64,000 nucleotides of DNA. Source: Phaeodactylibacter luteus. Its GTDB lineage: Bacteria; Bacteroidota; Bacteroidia; Chitinophagales; Saprospiraceae. Below the pieces are notes generated by a model. That model saw only the letters and a list, made by a program, of their open reading frames with translations. It ran no database searches and was not told the DNA's origin. Shown in pieces: positions 42,484-51,638 of this stretch. The first letter of the stretch is position 1; every line of letters starts with the position of its first letter. The DNA lies in contig NZ_VOOR01000029.1 in NCBI RefSeq assembly GCF_007993045.1, forward strand, positions 1-64,000, written 5' to 3'. A program made the position numbers and the translations under genes.

Positions 42484-44721
42484 ATGGCAGAGGTACTAGC
42501 ATTGAACGAGAACGACCGGCAACTGATTCAGAGCGCTTACCGCGATTTGCTGCGGGCGATCAAAGTGAACATGTCAGAGGAGGACAGCCGGAACATACGT
42601 GCCGCCTACGAGTTAGCCGTGCAGGCTCATGCAGAGCAAAGGCGAAAATCTGGCGAACCCTACATCCTCCATCCTATCGCAGTGGCGAAGATCTGTGCAG
42701 AGGAAATTGGGCTGGGCCCCACCGCTATCATCTGTGCCCTGCTGCACGATGTGGTGGAAGATACCGATGTAACCCTGGAAGATATCCGCGAGCAGTTTGG
42801 CGGGTGGATGGCCAAAATCGTTGATGGGCTCACCAAGCTCGATAGTGCTTACAATGCAGAAAGCCCTCAAGCGGAAAACTTCCGTAAAGTGCTGAGCACC
42901 CTCGTGGATGATGTCCGCGTCGTCCTCATCAAAATGGCTGACCGCCTGCACAATATGCGCACCCTGGGGGCTATGCCGCGCCACAAGCAGCTGAAAATCG
43001 CGGCTGAAACGAGCTACATCTACGCCCCCCTGGCCCACCGGCTAGGGTTGTACAAAATAAAAACAGAGTACCTGGACCTCTGTATGAAAATTACAGACCC
43101 AGACGACTACCGGGAGATCGCCCGGAAATTGGCAGAGACCAAACGGGCCAGGGAGTCTTACATCAACGAGTTCATTGGCCCGCTAGAGGACAACCTCAAC
43201 GCCCTCGGCATCGAGTACCGCATCACCGGGCGGCCCAAGTCGATTTATTCGATCTGGAATAAGATCAAGAAGAAAAATGTCCCCTTCGAGGAGATTTATG
43301 ACCTCTTCGCCGTCCGCATAATTGTCGACGTGCCCATCGAAAAAGAAAAACTCATCTGTTGGCAGGTTTACTCTATCGTGACCGATGTGCACACCCCTAT
43401 CCCCGAGCGCCTCAAAGACTGGATTACAACGCCTAAATCAAATGGCTACGAATCTTTGCATACCACAGTCGTCGGGCCCAAAGGGCGTTTTGTAGAAGTA
43501 CAGATCCGGTCTGTACGCATGGACGAAATCGCAGAGCGTGGGTTTGCAGCCCACTGGAAATACAAGGGGGGTTCTAAAAATCCAGACATTTACGAACGCT
43601 GGCTAGACAGCGTCCGTGAAATCTTGGAAGACCCCGAGACAGACGCCGTAGAGTTCTTGGGCGACTTCCGCTCCAACAACCTCTTCCAGGAGGAGGTTTT
43701 TGTATACACGCCCAAAGGGGATATGAGGATACTGCCCAAAGGGGCTACCGCACTAGATTTCGCCTTCGGCATCCATACTGATGTAGGCTACCATTGCCAG
43801 GCTGTCAAAGTGAACAACAAAATCGTGCCCATGGGGTATGCCCTTCGCAATGGAGACCAACTGGAGGTCATCACCAGCTCTAGGCAGAAGCCTACCGAAG
43901 ACTGGCTGAAAATGGTGACCACGGGCAAAGCGCGCGCCAAAATCCGGAATGCCATGAAGGAGGAGCGCCGCGAGCGGGGCGAGCTGGGTAGGGAAGCGCT
44001 GGAGCGCAAGCTCCGGCCGTTAAAAGTGGACTTTGAGGAGAGTGTGGAACGCCTGGTCCGCGATTATGACCTCAATTCTCATACCGACCTTTACTATGCC
44101 ATCGCCACAGAGGAGCTCTCCATAAATGAGATATTCAAAACGCACCGGGTAGAAGTGGCTACCGATGGTTCCCGCCATCTGGCGGAAATTGAGGAGGTGG
44201 CGCCACAACCGGCCGTGCTGGAAGATGAAGCCCGCAAGCGCAGCCGTTCCGCAAAGCTAACGGATAAGCCCCGCCTACTGATCAATGGGGAGCCTGCTGA
44301 ACGTTTCGATTATTCCTTTGCCAGCTGCTGCAACCCGGTGCAGGGAGATGCGATCTTCGCTTACCTGACCTCCAACGCCGGGCTGAAAATCCACCGCTCC
44401 AACTGCCCCAACGCGACCAACCTGATGGTCAACTATGGGTACCGCGTCATGAAAGCAGAGTGGATATCAACAACCAATTCTACCTTCGTGGTCAACCTCA
44501 ATATCACTGGCATCGATGACGGGCCCGGCGTAATTGAGCGCCTTACCCATAAAATCTCAACTATGCTTGGGCTCAACATCCGTTCTTTTAGCATTGAAGG
44601 GGACGAAGGTTACTTCAGCGGCAAAATCAGCCTCTTGGTCCGCAATACAGATCAGCTCTACATGGCCGTTCAGGCTTTGAAAAACCTTGACAACATATCT
44701 ACTGTTACTAGAGTAGAATAA
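42484..44721 (+). CDS. Bifunctional (p)ppGpp synthetase/hydrolase
   Basis: A 745-residue Rel/SpoT protein that makes and degrades (p)ppGpp in the stringent response. The HD hydrolase domain looks intact (GEPYILHPIAVAKI, LLHDVVEDTDV, MADRLHNMRT). The synthetase domain (IYSIWNKIKKKN, YESLHTTVVGPKG, EVQIRSVRMDEIAERG), the TGS domain (VFVYTPKGDMRILPKGATALDF region) and a C-terminal ACT domain follow. Both catalytic halves appear functional, as expected for a single Rel enzyme. fur follows 45 bp downstream, so co-transcription is possible. Confidence 0.95.
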   Translation: MAEVLALNENDRQLIQSAYRDLLRAIKVNMSEEDSRNIRAAYELAVQAHAEQRRKSGEPYILHPIAVAKICAEEIGLGPTAIICALLHDVVEDTDVTLEDIREQFGGWMAKIVDGLTKLDSAYNAESPQAENFRKVLSTLVDDVRVVLIKMADRLHNMRTLGAMPRHKQLKIAAETSYIYAPLAHRLGLYKIKTEYLDLCMKITDPDDYREIARKLAETKRARESYINEFIGPLEDNLNALGIEYRITGRPKSIYSIWNKIKKKNVPFEEIYDLFAVRIIVDVPIEKEKLICWQVYSIVTDVHTPIPERLKDWITTPKSNGYESLHTTVVGPKGRFVEVQIRSVRMDEIAERGFAAHWKYKGGSKNPDIYERWLDSVREILEDPETDAVEFLGDFRSNNLFQEEVFVYTPKGDMRILPKGATALDFAFGIHTDVGYHCQAVKVNNKIVPMGYALRNGDQLEVITSSRQKPTEDWLKMVTTGKARAKIRNAMKEERRERGELGREALERKLRPLKVDFEESVERLVRDYDLNSHTDLYYAIATEELSINEIFKTHRVEVATDGSRHLAEIEEVAPQPAVLEDEARKRSRSAKLTDKPRLLINGEPAERFDYSFASCCNPVQGDAIFAYLTSNAGLKIHRSNCPNATNLMVNYGYRVMKAEWISTTNSTFVVNLNITGIDDGPGVIERLTHKISTMLGLNIRSFSIEGDEGYFSGKISLLVRNTDQLYMAVQALKNLDNISTVTRVE

Positions 44722-44766
44722 TTCTATCATGAGGCCGCTGCGATAGCTGCCTTAACCTTTCTTATT

Positions 44767-45270
44767 ATGAGCGCTGGCCGCATGCAAGAAGACATCATCA
44801 AAGAAGTCAAAAATATATTTGCTTCCCACTTGGAGCAGAACAACTTCCGCAAAACACCAGAGCGTTTCGCTATCCTGGAGGAAATCTACAAACGTACCGA
44901 CCACTTTGATGCAGAAGCGCTCTACATCCACATGAAAAACCAAAACTACCGGGTGAGCAGGGCAACCGTCTATAATACACTTGAGCTCCTGGTCAATTGC
45001 GATTTGGTCAAAAAGCATCAGTTCGGCAAAAACCTGGCGCAGTACGAGAAGTCTTACGGCTACAAACAGCACGACCACCTGATCTGCGTAGACTGCGGGA
45101 AGGTCCTTGAGTTTTGCGACCCCCGCATCCAACAGATCAAAAGCATGATGGGGGAGCTGCTGCAGTTCAACATTACCCATCACTCCCTCAACCTCTACGG
45201 GCAGTGCGATGGTGCGTGCCCCAAGGGGGAAAAGCGCAAGGCTGCACGGGAAGGTGCTACACCTGAGTAA
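44767..45270 (+). CDS. Fur family metal-responsive regulator
   Basis: A 167-residue Fur-type repressor. The winged helix covers residues about 15-90 with recognition helix [14 protein letters not shown] (62-75). The dimerisation domain holds His102 and His104 (QHDHLIC), the structural zinc pair Cys107/Cys110 (CVDCG) and a second pair Cys147/Cys151. It could be Fur, Zur or PerR; the sequence alone does not decide. It lies downstream of rel and 52 bp upstream of a STAS-domain gene, so the three may share a transcript. Confidence 0.9.
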   Translation: MSAGRMQEDIIKEVKNIFASHLEQNNFRKTPERFAILEEIYKRTDHFDAEALYIHMKNQNYRVSRATVYNTLELLVNCDLVKKHQFGKNLAQYEKSYGYKQHDHLICVDCGKVLEFCDPRIQQIKSMMGELLQFNITHHSLNLYGQCDGACPKGEKRKAAREGATPE

Positions 45271-45322
45271 GGCCGCCTGCCCTCCTCCGTTGATTTTCCT
45301 CCACCCTAAGATTTTGACACCC

Positions 45323-45667
45323 ATGAACCTTAACTATTCGCTTGCTGACCAAAATGGTGTTCAGGTACTCCGTATCCACGACCTGCTCAACGAGCATACG
45401 CATCAGGAGCTGCTGCGCACAGTAGACCAAAAGCTCAACCAAGGCCTGGCACGGTTTATCGTCGACCTCGAAGAAATGGACTACATGAACAGCGTCGGGC
45501 TTAATTTTCTGCTTACCCTCCGCTCCCGTTCCCAAGATCATGGCGGGCAGCTCGTACTGGCCAATGCATCGAGCAGAGTCCTTGACTTGCTTGATATGAC
45601 TAAACTCCGGCCGGTCTTTCAGCTTACGCCCAACCTGGATCAGGCACTTCTGAAGGTCAACGTCTGA
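45323..45667 (+). CDS. STAS domain anti-sigma factor antagonist
   Basis: A 114-residue single STAS domain of the SpoIIAA/RsbV type. The candidate phosphorylation site Ser57 lies in MDYMNSVGLNFLL, and the preceding strand FIVDLEEMD is typical. Such proteins bind anti-sigma kinases and are switched by phosphorylation. No kinase or PP2C partner is encoded in the window. The start at 45323 is preferred over 45209, which would overlap fur. The stop is 2 bp before family A copy 8. Confidence 0.88.
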   Translation: MNLNYSLADQNGVQVLRIHDLLNEHTHQELLRTVDQKLNQGLARFIVDLEEMDYMNSVGLNFLLTLRSRSQDHGGQLVLANASSRVLDLLDMTKLRPVFQLTPNLDQALLKVNV

Positions 45668-45669
45668 CC

Positions 45670-45870
45670 TGGCACAAACCAAATTGTCGTTGTTCTGACC
45701 CGCCCTGCATCATGTGAGGGGCCTGCCCCTGCCCGATGGCAGGTGCCGCTATGCTCCGGGGCTCGCTATCCGCTCGGCCCTGTCGGGCTGGCCACCCCTG
45801 CGCAGCGCTAGGCCAATGCCAAGCTAAAGCCCAGAAAGCATAAACGCCTGCGGTATTTTGGTTTACGCCC
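45670..45870 (+). mobile_element. Family A element, copy 8
   Basis: A 201-bp copy with both terminal repeats (TGGCACAAACCAAATTGTCG ... TATTTTGGTTTACGCCC). Hairpin 1 loop is CGAT, and hairpin 2 is GGCCC-TGTC-GGGCT. It begins 2 bp after the STAS gene stop codon. Flanks share CTGA but no clean 8-bp duplication remains. Confidence 0.8.
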
Positions 45871-46087
45871 CGCCTGATCTGTGCCGCCTCTGTTTCGCTG
45901 TTATTTTTTTCTTCCGCCTATCCAACTGTTTGGGTATATCAGGCTGAACTGCTTATTTTTGGGCTTTAAAGCCAGGGCTTAAGCCGAGTACACCGTCCTA
46001 TAGCCTTAAAAATGCTACTCCGCTGCATACCTGGCCTCATACCGGCAGAGGACCGCTGCGTGCCTGCCGCAAAACCAATAAACATAT
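45871..46087. other. purA upstream region
   Basis: A 217-bp stretch between family A copy 8 and purA. I see no consensus TAnnTTTG box, strong hairpin or small gene here. Confidence 0.4.
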
Positions 46088-47356
46088 ATGGCAATCGATG
46101 TAATACTCGGTCTGCAATGGGGAGACGAGGGCAAAGGTAAAATCGTGGACTATCTAGCTTCCGGCTACGATATTATCGCCCGTTTTCAGGGTGGCCCAAA
46201 TGCTGGGCATACGCTGAAGTTTGACGGCAAAAAGTTTGTCCTGCACACGGTCCCATCTGGCATTTTCCGGGAGGAACAGCTCAACCTCATCGGCAATGGC
46301 GTCGTCATTGACCCGATCACCCTTTCCAAAGAGCTGGACAAACTCCGCGCTGCAGAGGTCCGTTTTCAGAAGCGCCTGCTCATTGCCCGTAAAGCCCATC
46401 TGATCTTGCCGACCCACCGCCTGCTCGATGCTGCTTCCGAAAACGCCAAGGGCAAAGCAAAGATCGGCTCTACCCTGAAAGGCATAGGGCCTACTTACAT
46501 GGACAAAACGGGCCGCAATGGCTTGCGCGTTGGCGATATAGAGCACCCTAAGTTTGAGGAGCGCTATCAGGCCCTCAAAGAAAAGCACCTAAGCTTGCTC
46601 GGTATGTACCCTCCTGTCGATTTCGACCTCGAAGGGGAAGAGCAAAAATGGATGGCCTCCCTAGAAGAGATCAGGCAATTGCAGCTGGTGGATGGGGAGT
46701 ATTTCATCAACAAGGCTTTATCCGAAGGCAAGAAAGTGCTGGCAGAGGGCGCGCAGGGCTCTATGCTCGATATCGACTATGGCACTTACCCCTTTGTGAC
46801 TTCCTCAAACACCATTACCGCCGGTGTTTGTACAGGGCTGGGCATCGCTCCGTCCAAAATCGGGGAGGTCATCGGTATCACCAAAGCTTATTGTACCCGG
46901 GTAGGCTCGGGCCCTTTCCCTACCGAGCTGTACGACGAGACCGGCGAACGCCTCCGGGCTGAGGGGGGAGAATTCGGCGCCACAACTGGCCGCCCACGCC
47001 GTTGCGGTTGGATTGACCTGCCGCAGCTGAAGTACACCATTATGCTCAATGGCGTGACGCAGCTCGTCGTCACCAAGGTTGATGTCCTTAATGTATTTGA
47101 AGCCTTGCAGGCTGGCGTCGCTTATCAGGTTGAAGGGCAAGAAACGCAGGAGCTGCCCTACGATATCTGCGATCAGGAGGTCACCCCGGTACTTCAATCG
47201 ATAAAAGGCTGGCAGTCGAGCCTCGATGGGATCACTGCTTATGAAAAGCTGCCCGCTGAAGTAAAGGATTATATCGCTTTCTTGGAGGAGCACCTGAATA
47301 CCCCGGTAACCATGGTCTCCACTGGGCCGGAGCGGGAAAAACTGATCCTGAAGTAG
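46088..47356 (+). CDS. purA: Adenylosuccinate synthetase
   Basis: A 422-residue GTP-dependent ligase joining IMP and aspartate, the first committed step of AMP synthesis. The N-terminal phosphate loop GLQWGDEGKGKIVDYL is at residues 8-23; GPNAGHT, STLKGIGPTYMDK and GATTGRPRRCGW are further family motifs. Length is normal. It stands alone on the plus strand, with no other purine gene nearby. Confidence 0.96.
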   Translation: MAIDVILGLQWGDEGKGKIVDYLASGYDIIARFQGGPNAGHTLKFDGKKFVLHTVPSGIFREEQLNLIGNGVVIDPITLSKELDKLRAAEVRFQKRLLIARKAHLILPTHRLLDAASENAKGKAKIGSTLKGIGPTYMDKTGRNGLRVGDIEHPKFEERYQALKEKHLSLLGMYPPVDFDLEGEEQKWMASLEEIRQLQLVDGEYFINKALSEGKKVLAEGAQGSMLDIDYGTYPFVTSSNTITAGVCTGLGIAPSKIGEVIGITKAYCTRVGSGPFPTELYDETGERLRAEGGEFGATTGRPRRCGWIDLPQLKYTIMLNGVTQLVVTKVDVLNVFEALQAGVAYQVEGQETQELPYDICDQEVTPVLQSIKGWQSSLDGITAYEKLPAEVKDYIAFLEEHLNTPVTMVSTGPEREKLILK

Positions 47357-47590
47357 GCGCTCCCCGTGCACGCAGTGCAAGCGCCTCTGATAAGATGGCC
47401 ATGCCCGCCCTATCTGGGAGCATGCTAGGCGTTTGTCCTTTTTGCAAATCAACGCTTTATGAGCTGCGCTAAATGAAAATTTAGTGATTTCGCCAAAACC
47501 CTGCTGGCTATACTTCCACAGCAGGCGGGCTAAGATCCTTGATTTTTAAGGCGAAACAGCTCCAGGCAGGCTCTAAGGCGAAGGTGCTCA
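47357..47590. other. Stretch with a possible foldback
   Basis: A 234-bp region with the nested inverted pairs TTTCGCC/GGCGAAA and CCTGCTG/CAGCAGG around 47490-47565. It could be a decayed foldback element, but I found no second copy or clear ends. No gene is supported. Confidence 0.35.
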
Positions 47591-47627
47591 ATCCCCCTGT
47601 GCTGCATTACTTGGCGCACAGGGGGAT
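47591..47627 (-). terminator. Hairpin after lipoprotein methyltransferase gene
   Basis: Perfect 12-bp arms ATCCCCCTGTGC and GCACAGGGGGAT, starting 13 bp after the stop codon at 47640 on the minus strand. There is no T-run, so termination efficiency is uncertain. Confidence 0.5.
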
Positions 47628-47639
47628 GTGGTTGCTCTG

Positions 47640-48356
47640 TTACTTGCTGCCTGAAATGATGTATTGGTAGTCAAGAGCAGTATCATTGGTGGTAATGTTG
47701 CTGTAACCAGCTTCGTAGAGCATCTCTTCCAGTTGGTACAAAGGCAGCCGGATGGCTGAAGGTGGGCCGATCTGCGTTCTTTTTCGCTTGAAGTCTACAA
47801 TAATCAGCCTCCCGCCTGGCCTTAGACAGGCCCGGAGGGTATTCAGGTACCCTTCCTTGTCGCGGATGTACATAAAAGTATTGACGATCAGGATCACATC
47901 CGCTTCTTCCGGCTGCAAATTGGGATGGCTGGGCTTGGCCAGCCGGGTTTCCAGTTTTGCGGCACGCTCCTCCGTCATTTCCAGCACTTTCACGCTGTCG
48001 ATATAATTGAGGAAGCGCTGGTCGATATCAATGGCGATCACCTTGTCAGCATCCTGTGTCAGCCGTTTGGCAAAGAACCCGGTCCCCGCTCCGATGTCAG
48101 CCACTACCTTTTGGTTGAGGTCGCCCAGCAGGTTGATGATCATTTCCGGCTTTTGCCAAGCCACCCGGTTGGTGTTCTCATACATCTCCTTCAGCTGTGG
48201 TGCAGCCTCCCTTGCCGGAGGGGGAGCCGGTAAAGACGGGGTGTCAGCTTGGCTTTCAGTGGAGAAAGGAGCGTCCGTTTCGGTGCTCTGCTCAGCACCG
48301 CAACTGCTCAGTCCGAGCAGTAGGGCCAGGCACCAAAACAACAGTCGGTAAGTCAT
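47640..48356 (-). CDS. Lipoprotein with SAM-dependent methyltransferase domain
   Basis: A 238-residue protein with a clear lipoprotein signal (LFWCLALLLGLSSC, lipobox LSSC), then a Ser/Pro-rich linker and a class I methyltransferase domain from about residue 75 (VVADIGAGTGFFAKRL, acidic loop IAIDID, LIVNTFMYI, LIIVDFKRK). SAM-binding residues look intact. Methyltransferases are normally cytoplasmic; if the signal works, the enzyme is attached to a membrane outside the cytoplasm, where SAM is not expected. The start at 48356 is favoured by a TAACTTTG box 18 bp upstream. Confidence 0.82.
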   Translation of the reverse strand: MTYRLLFWCLALLLGLSSCGAEQSTETDAPFSTESQADTPSLPAPPPAREAAPQLKEMYENTNRVAWQKPEMIINLLGDLNQKVVADIGAGTGFFAKRLTQDADKVIAIDIDQRFLNYIDSVKVLEMTEERAAKLETRLAKPSHPNLQPEEADVILIVNTFMYIRDKEGYLNTLRACLRPGGRLIIVDFKRKRTQIGPPSAIRLPLYQLEEMLYEAGYSNITTNDTALDYQYIISGSK

Positions 48357-48374
48357 AAGGGTAAGTGTTTGAGC

Positions 48375-48382
48375 CAAAGTTA
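48375..48382 (-). promoter_or_regulatory. Promoter -7 box for lipoprotein methyltransferase gene
   Basis: TAACTTTG on the minus strand fits TAnnTTTG, 18 bp upstream of the start at 48356. It implies a very short leader and excludes an upstream start at 48428. Confidence 0.55.
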
Positions 48383-48415
48383 GCAAACCTATCGGGAAGT
48401 CGTACCCCTCTTTGG

Positions 48416-49867
48416 TTATTGGGTGCAAAGCGAAAGCAGAAAGCGCTCCATCGCTTTCCTGATTTCCCAGCCGGGCCCTTCATAATTGTTCACAATAACT
48501 GAAAAGGCCAATAGTGCACCGCTTGAGCTGCGGGTATAGCCCGTTAGGCCCCTCACCCTTTCCAGCGTTCCCGTTTTAGCATAGAGCCGTCCTTCTGCGG
48601 CAGTGCCCTTGAGGGTGTTCTTCAGCGACCCCGTTCGCCCGGCCAAGGGCAGGGAGGCTAGGAACGCCTCATAAACGCCTTCCGGGCCAAGTGCCATTTT
48701 GCGCATAAAAGCTGCCAGGAAATTGGCTGTGACGGTATTGGCCTCAGACAAGCCTGAACCATCATCTAGCGCAACCCCGCCCCAGTCCAGGCCGCGCCCT
48801 TCCCAGTATTCCTGCATGGCCTTAATGCCGGCTTCCGGGGTAGGGGCAGCCCCTTTTCTCCAGCCTATGGCCCGGAGCAGCACCTCACAGTAGAGGTTCA
48901 CGCTTTTTTGGTTGGCCTGCATCACGATGGCTGCCAGTGTAGGGGATTGGTGGCGGTGCAGCACTTTCCGTTGGCCTTGCTTTGGGTTGAAAATAGCAGC
49001 AGCCCCCTTCGTCACCACCCCAATTTTCCGTAGCTCTTGTTCTAGTTCTTGTGCTACGAGCAGAGGAGGGTTGGGCAGGGCGCCTTTGATCGTGAACTCG
49101 CCATGGCCTGCAGGTATGCTCCCCCTGACATAGCGCTCATATTGGTAGGGCGCACCAAAAATATAGGCATTGTCTCCAGAGCCAGGGCTGCCAGAAACGA
49201 CAGAATTGGTAAAAGACAGCCCGGGCACAAAGGGTTCGGTCCCTTTCAATTGTGGGGGCTTCCCCTCTTGGGCTTGCTGGAAGCGGAGATAGTGCAGGTT
49301 TTCATGCCAGTTTAAAGACCAGGCCCCTGCCGCATAGTAGTTGCCCATATCTTCCCACTGCCATGTAGGTATATAAGCCTGATCTCCAAAGAGGGAGGCA
49401 TCTCCGATGATCTGACCCCTGATTTCCCGTATGCCTGCTTTTTGTATAGCCATACGCCAAGCCTCAAGGAGCGCTTTCCTGCTGCTAGCCTCTTCGTGCA
49501 GGGGGCTGCCCAGGGTAGGGTCGCCTTCGCCATACAGATATAGATGGCCTTCCAATACCCCTTGTGGGCCAATCGTCCCATCGTATTCCAGCCGAGTCTC
49601 AAACCGGTAGTCAGGCCCGAGCAGCGCAAGGGCCGTGCCCGTAGTCAGTACTTTCAGGTTGGAAGCAGGCTTGATGGACAGCTTGCCATTAGTGGAGGCC
49701 ACCGTTTTGCCAGTGGCTACGTCAATTACGGCAATTCCCGCCAGCCCATGCTCAAGCTGAGGGCTGGCAGCGAGCTGCTCCGCTGCTTTTTGCCAGGCGG
49801 CAGGGGCTTGCGCCTGTGCGGCCAGCGTTAGGCAAAACAGGGTGATGGACAATAGGGCGCGCAGCAT
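48416..49867 (-). CDS. dacB: D-alanyl-D-alanine carboxypeptidase/endopeptidase (PBP4 type)
   Basis: A 483-residue class C penicillin-binding protein that trims and splits peptidoglycan cross-links in the periplasm. A signal peptide (MLRALLSITLFCLTLAAQAQA) precedes the SxxK motif Ser69-Lys72 (PASNLKVL), the SxN motif in DDGSGLSEAN and KTG in YAKTGTLERV. The large inserted domain of the family lies between SxxK and SxN. The start at 49867 replaces a much longer frame that would run into fahA. It lies upstream of the lipoprotein methyltransferase with a 59-bp gap. Confidence 0.92.
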   Translation of the reverse strand: MLRALLSITLFCLTLAAQAQAPAAWQKAAEQLAASPQLEHGLAGIAVIDVATGKTVASTNGKLSIKPASNLKVLTTGTALALLGPDYRFETRLEYDGTIGPQGVLEGHLYLYGEGDPTLGSPLHEEASSRKALLEAWRMAIQKAGIREIRGQIIGDASLFGDQAYIPTWQWEDMGNYYAAGAWSLNWHENLHYLRFQQAQEGKPPQLKGTEPFVPGLSFTNSVVSGSPGSGDNAYIFGAPYQYERYVRGSIPAGHGEFTIKGALPNPPLLVAQELEQELRKIGVVTKGAAAIFNPKQGQRKVLHRHQSPTLAAIVMQANQKSVNLYCEVLLRAIGWRKGAAPTPEAGIKAMQEYWEGRGLDWGGVALDDGSGLSEANTVTANFLAAFMRKMALGPEGVYEAFLASLPLAGRTGSLKNTLKGTAAEGRLYAKTGTLERVRGLTGYTRSSSGALLAFSVIVNNYEGPGWEIRKAMERFLLSLCTQ

Positions 49868-50055
49868 AAGCGTATTTTTGGGTTGACAATATTGAGCTTG
49901 ACGCGCCGGGGGCATTGCAGGGCTAGAATGGTTCTTTCCTGCCAAGGCCATTTCTATTTTAGCCATTTTGCTTAGGCTAAGCCTCTGGAAAAAGCCGGTG
50001 CGTGGTTGAATGTAGCTCATTTTTTTCACTACACTGGCCCGGCGCATCAAGCCGG

Positions 50056-51324
50056 TTATTGAGCAGGCAGCACTTTTCCATTGGCTTCCCCGAAACCAAT
50101 ACGGACGCCATCCTTTTCGCACCAGCCCCTCATGATGACCGTATCGCCGTCGTGGATGAACTTCCGTTGGCTGCCGTCGGGCATATCCAAAGGCTTGCTG
50201 CCCCGCCAAGACAGTTCGAGCATAGACCCATAGGAGTCTGGGGTGGGCCCGCTGATAGTACCAGAGGCCATCATATCGCCTACCCGTAAATTGCAGCCGT
50301 TTACGGTATGGTGGGCAAGCTGTTGGGCCATGCTCCAGTACAAATACTTGAAGTTGGATTTGCACACCTGCTTTTCTGTCCCTCCTTCTGGCTGTATGGC
50401 CACACTCAGCTGTATATCGAAGCTGTGGGCCCCCGCTGTTTTCAGGTAGGGCAGAGGCTCAGGGTCTTGGACTGGGCCGCTTATGCGGAAAGGCTCAAGG
50501 GCATCAAGCGTGACTACCCAGGGAGAAACCGTCGATGCAAAGCTCTTGCCAAGGAATGGGCCAAGGGGCACGTACTCCCATTTTTGAATATCCCGCGCAG
50601 ACCAGTCATTGAAAAGGATCAGCCCGAAAATATAGTCTTCGGCCTCCCCTACAGGCACCCGTTCGCCAAGTGCAGTTTCCTGGCCAACCACAAAGCCCAT
50701 TTCCAATTCGAAATCGAGCAGCTTGCTGGGGCCAAACACAGGAGCCTCCGCATCCTGAGGCATTTGCTGCCCCATAGGCCGGCGTACAGGAGTGCCAGAC
50801 GGGATGATGGAAGAAGCCCTGCCGTGGTAACCAACAGGCAGGTGCAGCCAGTTGGGCATCAGTGCATTTTCTTTGCCCCGGAACATCGTGCCTACGTTGG
50901 TGGCGTGCTCCCGGCTGGAGTAAAAGTCGGTATAATCCCCCACGGCTACCGGAAGGAGCATGCTAACATCTGCTTGCCGGTGCAGAAAATACTCTGCCAG
51001 CTCGCTGGCATCCCATTCGTCGAGGTCATCGTCCAGTATTTCGGAAAGGCGGTTGCGCACAGCCCGGGTTTTATCCTTGCCCAAAGCCATAAATGCATTG
51101 AGGGAGGGCTGCCGGAAAACCTCCCGGGGCAAGCCAAGGTCATCAAAGAACCCATGCTCTGATAAGACCTGAAGGTCTGCAATGTGCTCGCCTATAGCGG
51201 TGCAGAGGCGGGGCTGAAGGCCAGGGGTACGGAAAACACCAAAGGGCAGGTTTTGTATAGGGAAGTCGCTATGCTCCGGTACGTGCACCCAAGATTTGAG
51301 CGCAGGGTTGTTCGCTTTTATCAT
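50056..51324 (-). CDS. fahA: Fumarylacetoacetase
   Basis: A 422-residue enzyme that splits fumarylacetoacetate to fumarate and acetoacetate, the last step of tyrosine/homogentisate breakdown. The N-terminal SH3-like domain (FPIQNLPFGVFR) and the C-terminal catalytic domain (DYTDFYSSREHATNVG, LPVGYHGRASSI, DFELEMGFVVG, FNDWSARDIQKWEYVPLGPF) are clear, including the Glu and Asp metal ligands. No other tyrosine-degradation gene is nearby. A TACTTTTG box lies 79 bp upstream. Confidence 0.94.
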   Translation of the reverse strand: MIKANNPALKSWVHVPEHSDFPIQNLPFGVFRTPGLQPRLCTAIGEHIADLQVLSEHGFFDDLGLPREVFRQPSLNAFMALGKDKTRAVRNRLSEILDDDLDEWDASELAEYFLHRQADVSMLLPVAVGDYTDFYSSREHATNVGTMFRGKENALMPNWLHLPVGYHGRASSIIPSGTPVRRPMGQQMPQDAEAPVFGPSKLLDFELEMGFVVGQETALGERVPVGEAEDYIFGLILFNDWSARDIQKWEYVPLGPFLGKSFASTVSPWVVTLDALEPFRISGPVQDPEPLPYLKTAGAHSFDIQLSVAIQPEGGTEKQVCKSNFKYLYWSMAQQLAHHTVNGCNLRVGDMMASGTISGPTPDSYGSMLELSWRGSKPLDMPDGSQRKFIHDGDTVIMRGWCEKDGVRIGFGEANGKVLPAQ

Positions 51325-51402
51325 ATAATGTTGGTTTTATGGCCGAGGTTTTGGGCTATGCCCTCGGTTTTTGCTGAATCGGTGCGGATGATGCCCACAG
51401 GG

Positions 51403-51410
51403 CAAAAGTA
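51403..51410 (-). promoter_or_regulatory. Promoter -7 box for fahA
   Basis: TACTTTTG on the minus strand fits TAnnTTTG, 79 bp upstream of the fahA start. Confidence 0.5.
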
Positions 51411-51456
51411 GCAGTCCCGGGTTAAAAAGGGAAACTCATAGCCGGAATTCCTAATG

Positions 51457-51636
51457 GGGCGCAAATCGGATTGTCGTTTTTTTGGGGGCCTGCCCCTGCC
51501 ACAGGGCAGGAGCCGCTATGCTACGGGGCTCGCTGTCCGCTCGGCCCTGTCGGGCTTGCCACCCCTGCGCAGCGCTAGGCCGGCTCCACCCTAAAGCGGA
51601 CAAGGCTAAACGCTAGCGACATTTGGGTTTATGCCT
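51457..51636 (+). mobile_element. Family A element, copy 9
   Basis: A 180-bp copy with diverged ends (GGGCGCAAATCGGATTGTCG ... CATTTGGGTTTATGCCT). A perfect 8-bp direct repeat TCCTAATG lies at 51449-51456 and 51637-51644; the right repeat contains the stop codon (CTA, minus strand) of the secreted protease. Hairpin 1 loop is ACAG and hairpin 2 is GGCCC-TGTC-GGGCT. It is the one stop-codon copy whose right end, not left end, faces the gene. Confidence 0.88.
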
Positions 51637-51638
51637 TC

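Noticed and set aside
47640-48428. Longer start for the lipoprotein methyltransferase at 48428
   Set aside because: It would precede the promoter box at 48375 and overlap the dacB end, and the signal peptide begins at 48356.
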